The translations under genes were made by a program, and so were the position numbers. A stretch of DNA of 64,000 nucleotides from Clostridia bacterium (lineage in GTDB: Bacteria > Bacillota > Clostridia > Oscillospirales > Acutalibacteraceae): positions 1 through 64,000 of the forward strand of contig JAFUIO010000012.1 in the NCBI GenBank assembly GCA_017468425.1. Reading direction: 5' to 3'. Below the pieces are notes generated by a model. That model saw nothing but the letters and a program-made list of their open reading frames with translations. It did no database searches and had not been told where the DNA came from. Shown here piece after piece: positions 42,809 through 51,338 of this stretch. Position 1 is the first letter of the stretch. Every line of letters starts with the position of its first letter.

Positions 42809-44065
42809 TTGATTAAAGATTTTGTCAAACCCGAAGTGCTTGCCCCTGCAGGGGATTGGGAAAGGCTTAATGCTGCCGTAAGTTTCGGCGCTGATGCCGT
42901 GTATATCGGCGGAAGTATGTTCGGTATGAGAACATCGCCTTCCAATTTTTCAGACGAAGAATTAAAAAAAGCAGTCGAATACGCTCATTCAGAATCGGTC
43001 AAGGTTTATCTTACGTGTAACACAGTGCCGAGGAATAATGAGGTTGATGTGCTTCCTGCTTTTCTGGAAAATGCCGAAAACGCAGGTGTAGATGCTCTTA
43101 TAATTTCCGATATCGGCACTTTGTCACTTGCTAAGAAGTATGCTCCCAAAACAGAAATTCATATTTCAACTCAGGCGGGTATTACAAACTATGTAACTGC
43201 AAATGCCTTTTATGAAATGGGCGCAAAGAGAGTTGTTCTTGCACGTGAACTTTCAATGGAGGATATTGCCACTTTACGCGCCAGAACTCCCAAAGAACTT
43301 GATATTGAATGTTTTGTTCACGGTGCTATGTGCGTTTCTTTTTCAGGCAGATGTCTGCTTTCAAATTACCTTGTAGGCAGAGATTCCAACCGCGGTGACT
43401 GCGCTCAGCCCTGCAGATGGAAATATCACGTTGTTGAAGAAACACGTCCGGGAGTTTATTTCCCTATTGAGCAGGATGATAAAGGCACCTACATAATGAA
43501 TGCAAGAGATATGTGTATGGTTGAGCATATTCCTGAACTTGTAAATGCAGGTGTGACTTCCTTGAAAATCGAAGGCAGAGCAAAGTCTGCTTATTATACT
43601 GCAGCGGTTACAAATGCTTACCGTGCTGCTGTTGATGAATTTATGAAAAACCCCACTGATGATTTTAAAGTTTCTCCCTGGATCAGCGAAGAAATGCGTA
43701 AAGTCAGTTACCGCGAATACTGCACAGGCTTTTATTTCGGCTCACCAATAGAAGATGCTGAAATTTACTATGAGGGCGGTTACCGCCGCGAATGGGACGT
43801 TGTTGCAGTTTGCGAAAAATGGGAAAACGGTGAGCTTTTTGCTGTACAGAGAAATAAGTTCTTTGACGGCGATGAACTTGAAATAGTTGAACCCGGTTGT
43901 GAACCTTTCAAAGTTAAAGTGGAAGGTCTTAAAAACGAAGCGGGTGAATTGATAGAAAATGCTCCTCACGCAACAATGAAACTTTCTTTCCTGTGCGAAA
44001 GAGAAGTAAAAAGCGGAGCAATTATAAGAAAACAAAAAGAAGAACCAAAAAGAGTGATTATCTGA
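42809..44065 (+). CDS. U32-family peptidase (TrhP/RlhA-type)
   Basis: 418 residues from TTG 42809 (AAGGATG upstream). It starts PEVLAPAGDWERLNAAVSFG, the U32 barrel signature. It contains the Fe-S-type cysteine set CFVHGAMC, GRCLLSNYLVGRDSNRGDC and AQPCRW, then LKIEGRAKSAYY. Despite the peptidase label, bacterial U32 proteins of this type (TrhP, RlhA) act in tRNA/rRNA hydroxylation. The downstream gene starts inside its stop (TGATG). Confidence 0.9.
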   Translation: MIKDFVKPEVLAPAGDWERLNAAVSFGADAVYIGGSMFGMRTSPSNFSDEELKKAVEYAHSESVKVYLTCNTVPRNNEVDVLPAFLENAENAGVDALIISDIGTLSLAKKYAPKTEIHISTQAGITNYVTANAFYEMGAKRVVLARELSMEDIATLRARTPKELDIECFVHGAMCVSFSGRCLLSNYLVGRDSNRGDCAQPCRWKYHVVEETRPGVYFPIEQDDKGTYIMNARDMCMVEHIPELVNAGVTSLKIEGRAKSAYYTAAVTNAYRAAVDEFMKNPTDDFKVSPWISEEMRKVSYREYCTGFYFGSPIEDAEIYYEGGYRREWDVVAVCEKWENGELFAVQRNKFFDGDELEIVEPGCEPFKVKVEGLKNEAGELIENAPHATMKLSFLCEREVKSGAIIRKQKEEPKRVII

Positions 44066-44592
44066 TGGAGTATAAATTACACGTAAGTGAAATCAGAAAA
44101 ATGGCAGACACGTTGAAGGCAGGGGACAGAGTTTTCCTTTCAGGCACAGTTTATACTTCACGTGATGCCGCTCACAAAAGAATCGTTGCATCGCTTGAGA
44201 AAGGCGAAAAACTGCCTTATGATTTAAACGATGCAGTAATATATTATGTAGGCCCAACTCCTGCACCGGAAAATCTTCCTATAGGCTCTTGCGGCCCTAC
44301 AACATCTTCGCGTATGGATGTTTTTTCACCTGTTCTTCTGGATAACGGACTTGTTGCTATGATTGGCAAAGGTCCGAGAAATGAAGACGTATGCCGCGCT
44401 GTTGAGAGAAATAAAGCAGTTTATTTCTGTGCAGTAGGCGGTGCAGGTGCTTTACTTGCAAAGAGTGTGAAGAAATGTGAAGTAATAGCCTATGATGATT
44501 TAGGCTGTGAATCAGTAAAAAAAATGGAGATAGAAAATCTCCCTGTTATAGTTGCAATAGATTGCAACAAAGGCAATTTGTTTGAGGTGTAA
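44065..44592 (+). CDS. Fe-S hydro-lyase beta subunit (fumarase/tartrate dehydratase type)
   Basis: 175 residues from the ATG of TGATG, overlapping the U32 stop. VFLSGTVYTSRDAAHKRI, YYVGPTPA, SCGPTTSSRMD and GKGPRN are the hallmarks of the C-terminal domain of class I fumarase and of TtdB/FumB-type beta subunits. The partner alpha subunit, which binds the 4Fe-4S cluster, is not in this window. The product would not be catalytic alone. It is 6 bp before the Gfo/Idh gene. Confidence 0.9.
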   Translation: MEYKLHVSEIRKMADTLKAGDRVFLSGTVYTSRDAAHKRIVASLEKGEKLPYDLNDAVIYYVGPTPAPENLPIGSCGPTTSSRMDVFSPVLLDNGLVAMIGKGPRNEDVCRAVERNKAVYFCAVGGAGALLAKSVKKCEVIAYDDLGCESVKKMEIENLPVIVAIDCNKGNLFEV

Positions 44593-44598
44593 ACAGAA

Positions 44599-45876
44599 AT
44601 GGCAGAGCAAAAACCCATAGAAGCGATAATTGTCGGCGGCGGTCACAGAAGTCTGACTTATGCAGAGCTGGCGGAAATTGACCCGAACGCCTTGAAAATT
44701 GTAGGCGTTGCCGACCCCGACGAAAACAGAAGAAAATCTATATCAGAAAGATTTTCAATTCCTTCTGAGCATCAGTTTGAAACGGCAGAAGAATTAGCGG
44801 TAGTTCCCCGTTTTGCAGATGTTGTAATCAACGGAACTATGGACCATATCCACGTAAAAACTTCAATTCCGCTTTTGAAAGCAGGATACGATATTCTGTT
44901 GGAAAAACCCTTTGCTGTTAACGAAAAAGAAGCAAGGGAATTAGTTGAAGTTGCAAATGAATACGGCAGAAAAGTTATGGTTTGCTTTATTCTTCGTTAT
45001 GCACCTTTTTACAGACAAATCAAAGAAAGAATTCTGGCAGGGGAAATCGGGGATGTTCTTAATATCCAGACTTCTGAATATGTCAGTTACCACCATATGT
45101 CAACAAGCCACGTAAGAGGCAAGTGGAATAATTCCGACAGATGCCACACATCAATGCTTCTTGCAAAATGTTGCCACGACCTTGATATTATGGTGTGGAT
45201 GATGGGCGAGGACAAGCCTGTTTCGGTTTCAAGCTTCGGCAGTAACATTCAGTTCAGACCTGAAAATGCTCCCGAAAATTCAGGCACACGTTGTCTTGTT
45301 GACTGTCCTCTTGTTGATACTTGTCTTTATTCAGCAAAAAGAATTTATATCGACCATCCCGACAGATGGGCGTTTTATGTGTGGGATAAGCTGGAGCATA
45401 TTGAAAATCCCACAATAGAAGATAAAATTGAATTACTGAAAACAAGTCCTTACGGAGTTTGTGCATATAAGAGCGACAATAACGTTGTTGACCACCAGAG
45501 TGTGCTTGTAAACTTCAAAAGCGGTGCAACGGGTACTCACAATATGGTCGGTGGTTCTTCAAGAGGCTTAAGGACTATACATATTACCGGCACAAAGGGC
45601 GAAATTTTCGGCAACTGTGAAGACGGCAGTTTTACAGTTCAGAAAATTGACCCTGCACCCGGATGCGAATATACAAGTGAAGTTGTAAACACCTTTGTAG
45701 ACGGTGATGCTCACGGAGGCGGTGACATCAAGCTTGTAAAAGATTTTGTCGATTATATCAGAGAAGATAAAATGTCAGTTTCCTGCACATCAATCGAAAC
45801 ATCACTTCTTGGCCATCTCGTTGTTTTCCTTGCTGATGAATCAAGAGAAAACGGCGGTAAAGTTATACTTTTGTAA
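44599..45876 (+). CDS. Gfo/Idh/MocA oxidoreductase with Cys cluster
   Basis: 425 residues. The N-terminal Rossmann domain begins EAIIVGGGHRSLTYAELAEI, with GTMDHIHVKTSIPLLKAGYDILLEKPFAV carrying the conserved EKP lysine (~residue 108). The C-terminal alpha/beta domain includes HTSMLLAKCCHDLDIMVWMMG. An insertion holds four cysteines (Cys232, Cys236, Cys242 in CLVDCPLVDTC, and Cys288) that could bind zinc or a cluster; similar insertions occur in some Gfo/Idh subfamilies. It is an NAD(P)-dependent sugar oxidoreductase, substrate unknown. The palindromic region follows. Confidence 0.9.
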   Translation: MAEQKPIEAIIVGGGHRSLTYAELAEIDPNALKIVGVADPDENRRKSISERFSIPSEHQFETAEELAVVPRFADVVINGTMDHIHVKTSIPLLKAGYDILLEKPFAVNEKEARELVEVANEYGRKVMVCFILRYAPFYRQIKERILAGEIGDVLNIQTSEYVSYHHMSTSHVRGKWNNSDRCHTSMLLAKCCHDLDIMVWMMGEDKPVSVSSFGSNIQFRPENAPENSGTRCLVDCPLVDTCLYSAKRIYIDHPDRWAFYVWDKLEHIENPTIEDKIELLKTSPYGVCAYKSDNNVVDHQSVLVNFKSGATGTHNMVGGSSRGLRTIHITGTKGEIFGNCEDGSFTVQKIDPAPGCEYTSEVVNTFVDGDAHGGGDIKLVKDFVDYIREDKMSVSCTSIETSLLGHLVVFLADESRENGGKVILL

Positions 45877-45892
45877 ACAACAATTAAATATG

Positions 45893-45999
45893 GTTTTGAA
45901 AGGTATATTTTCGCCATAACTGCGTTAAAAGCCTTTGAAATAACCTCGTATTTCTGCAGCCTTTTGCCTTGTTCTGACGAAAATCTTCTCTTTCAAAAC
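45893..45999. repeat. Imperfect palindrome 1 (~107 bp)
   Basis: The left half begins GTTTTGAAAG..ATTTTCG, and the right half, read in complement, begins GTTTTGAAAG..GATTTTCG. The correspondence continues through CCATAAC/TCAGAAC, AAAAG and GAAATA towards the centre. The sequence could fold as one long hairpin. It carries no credible gene. Confidence 0.7.
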
Positions 46000-46009
46000 T
46001 GCTTTGCAT

Positions 46010-46115
46010 CTGAAATGCAATAGGTTGCGTACAGTCGGAAATTTCTTCTCAGCAGGTATACTCGTGTATACCAAAGAGAAAAATTTACGAATGTGCGTGA
46101 GGTATTGTATTTCAG
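46010..46115. repeat. Imperfect palindrome 2 (~106 bp)
   Basis: CTGAAATGCAATA at the left matches the complement of the right end (CTGAAATACAATA). The match continues through GCGTACAGTCG/CGCACATTCG and AAATTTCTTCTC/AAATTTTTCTC to the central hairpin GGTATAC-TCGT-GTATACC. It lies 10 bp from palindrome 1 and ~50 bp before the next gene, so it may be transcribed as a leader. Confidence 0.75.
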
Positions 46116-46166
46116 ACATATTGAATTTGCTGTTTGCAAAAGTCTAAACATTTAAGGAGGTATATT

Positions 46167-47600
46167 ATGAAAAAATTAGCACGTATTTCAGTTTCAGTTG
46201 TTCTTGTACTTGCAATGGTATTTTCACTTGCAGCGCCGTCATTGGCAACAGGTGGAAAATGTAACTGCGGTGAAGATCCCATCATTTATGTTGCAGCTCT
46301 CGGTAGTGCAACACTTTACAAAGATGCAGACACAGAAAATGAAAAAGTTGTTTTCCGTCCCGAAACAGCGGATTATGTTAAAATGGTAGGTTCACTTATT
46401 GTGCCTATCGTAAAACTTGTTATTGACGGAAATTACGATGCATTCGGTGACAGCCTTGCCGATTCAGTTATGGGCGTTTTCGGTTCTCTTGCAAATGCTG
46501 AAAACGGTGATTCAACACCTGATATCACAACAAAAGAAGAACTTCCCACAGACCCTACTCACAGCCTTGAACACAGCTACTATTTCGGCTATGATTTCCG
46601 TGCAGATCCCCTTGTTGTTGCAGATGACCTTAACACATACGTTGAACACGTAAAAGCACTTACAGGTCACGATAAAGTTCGTTTCAGAGCATCTTCAATG
46701 GGCGGCGTTATGGCTATGTCATATTTCTACAAATACGGCAGCGAAGATGTTAAATCTGTAATTTTCCAGAATTGCCCCATTAAAGGCACAGCAGTTGCAG
46801 GTGCACTTTTCTGCGGTGAAGTTGAAATCAACCCCGTTGCACTTTACAGATATGCTTCAACAGCAATCACAACAATGGTTCCCGGTGCAGGCGGAGATGT
46901 TCTCAGCGTACTTGTAGAAGCACTCAACTTCCTTGGTGTATTCGGTGCTCTTACAGATTTTGCAGGCGGACTTGTTGATAAACTTGTTGATAAAGTTTTT
47001 GCAGATGCACTTATTCCTGTGTTCAAAGCAAACTGCGGTATCTGGTCTTTCGTTCCTGACGAATATTACGAAAAAGCAAAAACATTTATGCTCGGTTCAA
47101 ACCCCAACGCAGAACTTGTAAAGAGAATCGACGAGTATCACTATAATGTTCAGCAGAAAGCAGATGTTATCCTTAACGGACTTATTGCTGACGGTGTGCC
47201 TGTTATGATTGTTTCAGCAACAAACGTACAGAGAACTCCTCTTGTTACTGCATGGAGAAACGATTCAGACGGTACAGTTGATACAAAATATTCATCAGTA
47301 GGTGCAACAGTTGCGGACCACGCAGAAACATTTGCAGCAGATTACAAGCAGGTAAATGCACTCTGCGGACATAATCACGTTTCACCTGACAACAGAATTG
47401 ACGCATCAACTTGTGCACTTCCCGAACAGACATGGTTTGTAAAAGATATGATGCATTGCACAACACACGACGGTCACGGTGCGCTCTATAAATGGTTCTG
47501 GGAAAATGATGATGCAATTCTCACAATTCATTCAAACCCCGTATATCCCCAGTTCCTTCAGAACGATATCGAAAACAATATGCTTGTTCCTCAGAAGTAA
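46167..47600 (+). CDS. Secreted alpha/beta-hydrolase (lipase-like)
   Basis: 477 residues from ATG 46167 (AAGGAGGTATATT; upstream frame discarded). A Sec signal peptide ends near SLA-TG (residue ~28). Cysteines CNCGEDP follow, then a lipase/LCAT-like body: YYFGYDFRADPLVVADDLNT and FRASSMGGVMAMSYFY, where Ser of SSMGG is the nucleophile (first Gly of GxSxG replaced by Ala/Ser). An acid such as Asp and His (CGHNHVSPD or CTTHDGHG) lie C-terminal. Likely an extracellular esterase. Substrate unknown. Confidence 0.8.
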   Translation: MKKLARISVSVVLVLAMVFSLAAPSLATGGKCNCGEDPIIYVAALGSATLYKDADTENEKVVFRPETADYVKMVGSLIVPIVKLVIDGNYDAFGDSLADSVMGVFGSLANAENGDSTPDITTKEELPTDPTHSLEHSYYFGYDFRADPLVVADDLNTYVEHVKALTGHDKVRFRASSMGGVMAMSYFYKYGSEDVKSVIFQNCPIKGTAVAGALFCGEVEINPVALYRYASTAITTMVPGAGGDVLSVLVEALNFLGVFGALTDFAGGLVDKLVDKVFADALIPVFKANCGIWSFVPDEYYEKAKTFMLGSNPNAELVKRIDEYHYNVQQKADVILNGLIADGVPVMIVSATNVQRTPLVTAWRNDSDGTVDTKYSSVGATVADHAETFAADYKQVNALCGHNHVSPDNRIDASTCALPEQTWFVKDMMHCTTHDGHGALYKWFWENDDAILTIHSNPVYPQFLQNDIENNMLVPQK

Positions 47601-47662
47601 TTTTTAAAAAACAGGTGTATCTCGTAACGGATATACTTTGTAATTAATTGCGTGTAAAACAA

Positions 47663-47711
47663 AAGAAACGATTTGCATTATTCCTGCACGGATAATCAAT
47701 CGTTTCTTTTC
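47663..47711 (+). terminator. Terminator after the hydrolase gene
   Basis: GAAACGATT..ATTAT / GATAAT..AATCGTTTC stem followed by TTTTCTT; it overlaps the 3' end of the convergent XRE gene. Confidence 0.65.
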
Positions 47712-47908
47712 TTGTTGTTGGTTTGCTTTAAAATGTAGTCGATACTTACTTTGTAAAGGTTTGCAAGCTTTACAAGTATTTCGTCGGTTAATGGTTGTGT
47801 GCCTGTTTCGATGTAACTGTATTTACGCTGTGTTATGCCGATTTTGTCCGCAACTTGTTGTTGAGTCAGATCGTTGTCTTCACGTAAATCTCTTATTCTG
47901 TTATCCAT
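47696..47908 (-). CDS. XRE-family (Cro/C1) transcriptional regulator
   Basis: 70 residues from ATG 47908; GGGTGA lies 5 nt upstream, and the in-frame ATG nine bases earlier overlaps it. The whole protein is one HTH_3 domain: IRDLREDNDLTQQQVADKIGITQRKYSYIETG..LVKLANLYKVSIDYIL. It is divergent from the BspA-like surface gene, and the intergenic region holds three palindromes resembling operators, so it probably controls itself and that gene. Confidence 0.9.
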   Translation of the reverse strand: MDNRIRDLREDNDLTQQQVADKIGITQRKYSYIETGTQPLTDEILVKLANLYKVSIDYILKQTNNKKRND

Positions 47909-47935
47909 ACGCATCACCCGATAATATTTTACACC

Positions 47936-48007
47936 AGATAAATATTATCTATTGACTTTTAGATAATATTCGTCTAAAATATAGTTGTTAGATGTAATTT
48001 ATCTAAA
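47936..48007. promoter_or_regulatory. Three operator-like palindromes in the divergent region
   Basis: AGATAAATATTATCT (47936-47950), TTTTAGA-N9-TCTAAAA (47957-47979) and TTAGATGTAATTTATCTAA (about 47989-48007) share TTAGA/TCTAA half-sites. The middle one covers the -35/-10 spacer of the plus-strand promoter, the classic position for repression. Confidence 0.6.
47952..47980 (+). promoter_or_regulatory. Promoter of the BspA-like surface gene
   Basis: TTGACT, 17 bp, TAAAAT, covered by palindrome 2 of the operator region. Confidence 0.7.
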
Positions 48008-48072
48008 CACGACCGATTAAATACATGCATTTTATGCGGTTCGGTTGATTTTTGTTATTTGGAGGTATGAAA

Positions 48073-48795
48073 ATGAAGAAAAACATCGCAACAAAAATTT
48101 TATCGGTTATTCTTGTTATAATTGTTGGTGTGGTACCACTTTCAGACTTTGCTGGTATGGTATTACCAAATTATGGTGATTTCACTATTAAAGCAGAAGC
48201 GGCAACAGACAATGTCTATGGATATAAAATATCATCTGCCGGTGAAGTAACAATAACAGATTTTTATGAGAACACTGAGCATGATATTGTGATACCTACA
48301 AGGATAGCTGGTTATCCTGTTGTCGAAATTGGAGATAATGCTTTTAGTAATGCAAAAAATTTATCAAGTGTTGTGATTCCTGAAGGTGTGAAAATTATTG
48401 GGGCAAAAGCTTTTGACAATTGTGCATATCTCAGATCTGTAACAATTCCTAATACGGTTGAGATGATTGAGTCGGAAGCGTTTTTTGGTTGTCAAACACT
48501 GACGGATTTGAATTTAGGAACTGGCGTGAAAACAATTGGCAATTTAGCTTTTCATTTTTGTTCTCATTTAGAAGAAATAACAATTCCTAAAAGTACTACT
48601 AACCTAGCAACAGATGCTTTTACTTCTTGTTCTTCGCTCAAAAGGATATTAGTAAGTGAGGGAAACACAGTGTATTCTAATGATGATCACGGTGTTTTGT
48701 TTAATAAAGATAAAACAATGTTGTTAAAGTGTCCGTCAGGCTTTAAGAAGACATCATACACAATTCCCAATTCGGTGAAAAAATTGGAGACATAG
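48073..48795 (+). CDS. BspA-like surface protein, N-terminal part (frameshifted gene)
   Basis: 240 residues from ATG 48073 (GGAGG 7 nt upstream). A Sec signal peptide is followed by about six BspA-type LRR_5 repeats, e.g. VVEIGDNAFSNAKNLSSVVIPEGV, IIGAKAFDNCAYLRSVTIPNTV, MIESEAFFGCQTLTDLNLGTGV. The last repeat breaks: the frame ends at TAG 48793 because an A-tract (48778-48783) has six A's, where seven would continue into the next frame (KKIGDIAFYECMSL). Codon use is more AT-rich than in surrounding metabolic genes, suggesting acquired DNA. With 48,810-50,930 it forms one ancestral gene. Confidence 0.85.
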   Translation: MKKNIATKILSVILVIIVGVVPLSDFAGMVLPNYGDFTIKAEAATDNVYGYKISSAGEVTITDFYENTEHDIVIPTRIAGYPVVEIGDNAFSNAKNLSSVVIPEGVKIIGAKAFDNCAYLRSVTIPNTVEMIESEAFFGCQTLTDLNLGTGVKTIGNLAFHFCSHLEEITIPKSTTNLATDAFTSCSSLKRILVSEGNTVYSNDDHGVLFNKDKTMLLKCPSGFKKTSYTIPNSVKKLET

Positions 48796-48809
48796 CTTTT
48801 TACGAGTGT

Positions 48810-50930
48810 ATGAGTTTGGAAAAAATAACAATAAATAAAAATATTAAAGAGATAGGTGCAGCTGCTTTCTACTGTTGTTTTGCACTCAAAGACATTTATT
48901 ATAGTGGAAGTGAAAAAGAATGGAAAGCAATGTCTGTTGGCGAATATAATGAAGAATCTTTTGAAAATGCAAACATACATTTTAATTCGTCTGGCGAAGA
49001 AAATGATGAAATAGAAAATGGTACATTTATTTATACCAATAATGCGACGTTATCGTATATGTCGGATGCGAATGGAACAAACGGTGATGATATATTTTTA
49101 TATGCTGTCAAAAAAAATAACGGCAAGTATACACGCCCTGAAAAACTTGCAGTTGCAATATCAGACACAAGTGTTGTTGAACTTAAAAAATTTATGAGTG
49201 CAGATAGTTTATCATCAACTATTATGTACAAATTATTACCAGAAGAATTAAAAGTAGGTAAAATTATTGCCATGAAGGCAAAAAAACCAGGGTTTACTGT
49301 TGTTACTATAACAAATACAGAAACTAACGAAACATTCACTATACCAATAACGGTTTCTACTGATGATTTAAAAAATCTTCGTGTGGATAAAGTTGGGGAT
49401 TACAGATACTATTATAAAGGTTTGGTTGATGATAATTACAATGCATTCCATAATGGTATTTATGTAGCGGATATAGAATATGAAGAAGCCGGTCGCGGAT
49501 GGTATTTTTCGATGAATATCTACAATCAAAACAGAAGTCCTGCGGTTTTGGAAGTGTTTAATGCGGACGGAAGTCTCAGGTCCGTTGAAATCATCGATAA
49601 GTTTGAAGAAACAGGAACGAGTATAACGGAAACATTTAAAGATGGGTATCATTTGATAAAGGATGCAAAAAATGCACTTTCTTTCAGAAGTTCAGCCTCG
49701 TCTCAACATACGAAAATACAGAAGCTTTATGTTCCACAGGATGGCATAGTAAGAATTACTGCTGATTCATCTGTTTCAACAATGTGTTTTGTTGTAAACC
49801 TTTTTGACGCAATGATGACTGGTAAGGATCTTTGTAAGGGTCTGGATATAAAAGAAGAACAGAAGAAAGAAATAGAAAAAGAATTAGTCGGACGGTTTGT
49901 CAAAAATACTTTTTATTTGAATTATGCAAGTAAATTCCAAGAAAATATGACTGAAAAGGTTTACAAAACTTTTACAGAAGCTTCTTTGATTTCGGCAGTA
50001 GGTGCGTTAAGTGATGAAGCTAAAGGTTTACTGGAAGATATTGATATAGATTTTGAAGATATCTGTAAGGTAGCAATCGGAACGGGTTTCGGCATGGCAG
50101 AATCGATGGTGGACGATTTGTTTGGCCCGGCTGGTGAGGCAATGTCTGTTCTTTTCACTGCCCAAAAATCGAAAAACTATATGCAACAACTTGATAGTTG
50201 GATCAAAACAATGGGTCATGGTGATCCTTTTGGATTTGTTACCCCTGTGGCGAATTCAGGTGTAAGGAAAGTTATTGGTCATGATGGTGTAAAAGTAGAA
50301 ACAAATAATAATGTCAAACCCGGAACATATCTTCAGACTTTCAGAGTTTTAAAGGATAATGTAAAAATTAACACAGATGATGGTTCAATTCTTAACAAAT
50401 ATGTTTCATATGATATTGCTCTTTTTAACAATGGCACAGAGATTCAACCAACAGATCCGGTTACTGTGCATATTCCATTACCTGTGGATTGCATAGGAAT
50501 ACCGGTGTCTATTGCACGTCAACGAACAGATGGCTCATGGGAGTTAATAGATTGTAGAGTTGATGATGGTGTTATAACTTTTGAAGTTAGTCATTTTTGT
50601 TTGTTTGCGGTGGTTCCTGTTTTAGGAGTTGACGATATAACAATTGCTGAGTATCTTTATCTGAATTATAAAGATACAGGCTCAGTGAACCCACAGATAG
50701 ATGTTGTACGTAGTGATTATACAGTTGAATATACATCTTCAGATTTAAACGTGGTAAATGTTGATAACAATGGAAAAGTTAAAGCGGTTGGTAGAGGTGA
50801 ATCGGAAATAACAATAAAAATTGAAGATGAGTATGGTAATGTCATAGAAAAATCTACCTTAGTGGAAGTTAATTTCGCTTGGTGGCAATGGATTATTTAT
50901 ATCGTTTTATTTGGTTGGATTTGGTATTAA
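48810..50930 (+). CDS. BspA-like surface protein, C-terminal part (Ig-like, Trp-rich tail)
   Basis: 706 residues counted from ATG 48810, but the frame is the continuation of the LRR gene upstream. It opens with the rest of the LRR (LEKITINKNIKEIGAAAFYCC, IYYSGSEKEWKAMSV). A large mixed region follows, then a beta domain ending VITFEVSHFCLFAVVPV typical of clostridial surface proteins, and a Big_2-like Ig domain (YTSSDLNVVNVDNNGKVKAVGRGESEITIK, split). The end is a Trp-rich hydrophobic tail (WWQWIIYIVLFGWIWY) seen in many BspA-like proteins and perhaps a membrane anchor. Without frameshift correction it lacks a signal peptide. Confidence 0.8.
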   Translation: MSLEKITINKNIKEIGAAAFYCCFALKDIYYSGSEKEWKAMSVGEYNEESFENANIHFNSSGEENDEIENGTFIYTNNATLSYMSDANGTNGDDIFLYAVKKNNGKYTRPEKLAVAISDTSVVELKKFMSADSLSSTIMYKLLPEELKVGKIIAMKAKKPGFTVVTITNTETNETFTIPITVSTDDLKNLRVDKVGDYRYYYKGLVDDNYNAFHNGIYVADIEYEEAGRGWYFSMNIYNQNRSPAVLEVFNADGSLRSVEIIDKFEETGTSITETFKDGYHLIKDAKNALSFRSSASSQHTKIQKLYVPQDGIVRITADSSVSTMCFVVNLFDAMMTGKDLCKGLDIKEEQKKEIEKELVGRFVKNTFYLNYASKFQENMTEKVYKTFTEASLISAVGALSDEAKGLLEDIDIDFEDICKVAIGTGFGMAESMVDDLFGPAGEAMSVLFTAQKSKNYMQQLDSWIKTMGHGDPFGFVTPVANSGVRKVIGHDGVKVETNNNVKPGTYLQTFRVLKDNVKINTDDGSILNKYVSYDIALFNNGTEIQPTDPVTVHIPLPVDCIGIPVSIARQRTDGSWELIDCRVDDGVITFEVSHFCLFAVVPVLGVDDITIAEYLYLNYKDTGSVNPQIDVVRSDYTVEYTSSDLNVVNVDNNGKVKAVGRGESEITIKIEDEYGNVIEKSTLVEVNFAWWQWIIYIVLFGWIWY

Positions 50931-50941
50931 CACCCCCATAT

Positions 50942-50980
50942 AACAAAGCCGTTCTGCTTTTACAGAACGGCTTTGTTGTT
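50942..50980 (+). terminator. Bidirectional terminator
   Basis: AACAAAGCCGTTCTG / CAGAACGGCTTTGTT, 15-bp perfect stem, between convergent genes. Confidence 0.85.
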
Positions 50981-51330
50981 TATAAGCAATATTTACATTC
51001 TTTGCAGGTTTTCTGTGCTTCTTCTTTATCAATATCTGTTTCAGGTAAAGCAAAGGTTTTTATAAAACCGCCTGAAATCATCTGTATGTCGGCGCATAAT
51101 CCGTCATCAATAAACTCCTTCAGATAAGAGCAGTAACGGTATTCTGCTTCATTTTCCTGACGGAATATATCCCACTCGTCAGTTAAACCGTTTTCTTCGC
51201 AGAACCAATGGCAGTAAGTTATTACATCTTCATCAGACATTTCAGAAACTTTTTTCATTCTGTATCTGTTTATTTTATGCTTTTCAAAAAACTCACGTGA
51301 TATTTCTGCAAGTAAGTTACGGATTTTCAT
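50980..51330 (-). CDS. Hypothetical cytoplasmic protein
   Basis: 116 residues from ATG 51330 (TAGGTGATAAT upstream). It is acidic and helical with several aromatic and cysteine residues (YCHWFCEENGLTDEWDIF, YRYCSYLKEFIDDGL) and a Cys-rich end TCKECKYCL that might bind metal. I recognise no family. It begins 8 bp after the CapA-like stop and shares its direction, so it is co-transcribed with it. Confidence 0.65.
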   Translation of the reverse strand: MKIRNLLAEISREFFEKHKINRYRMKKVSEMSDEDVITYCHWFCEENGLTDEWDIFRQENEAEYRYCSYLKEFIDDGLCADIQMISGGFIKTFALPETDIDKEEAQKTCKECKYCL

Positions 51331-51338
51331 ATTATCAC

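Noticed and set aside
45925..46119. 64-codon minus-strand frame
   Set aside because: It lies inside the twin palindromes; the frame is explained by the repeat structure.
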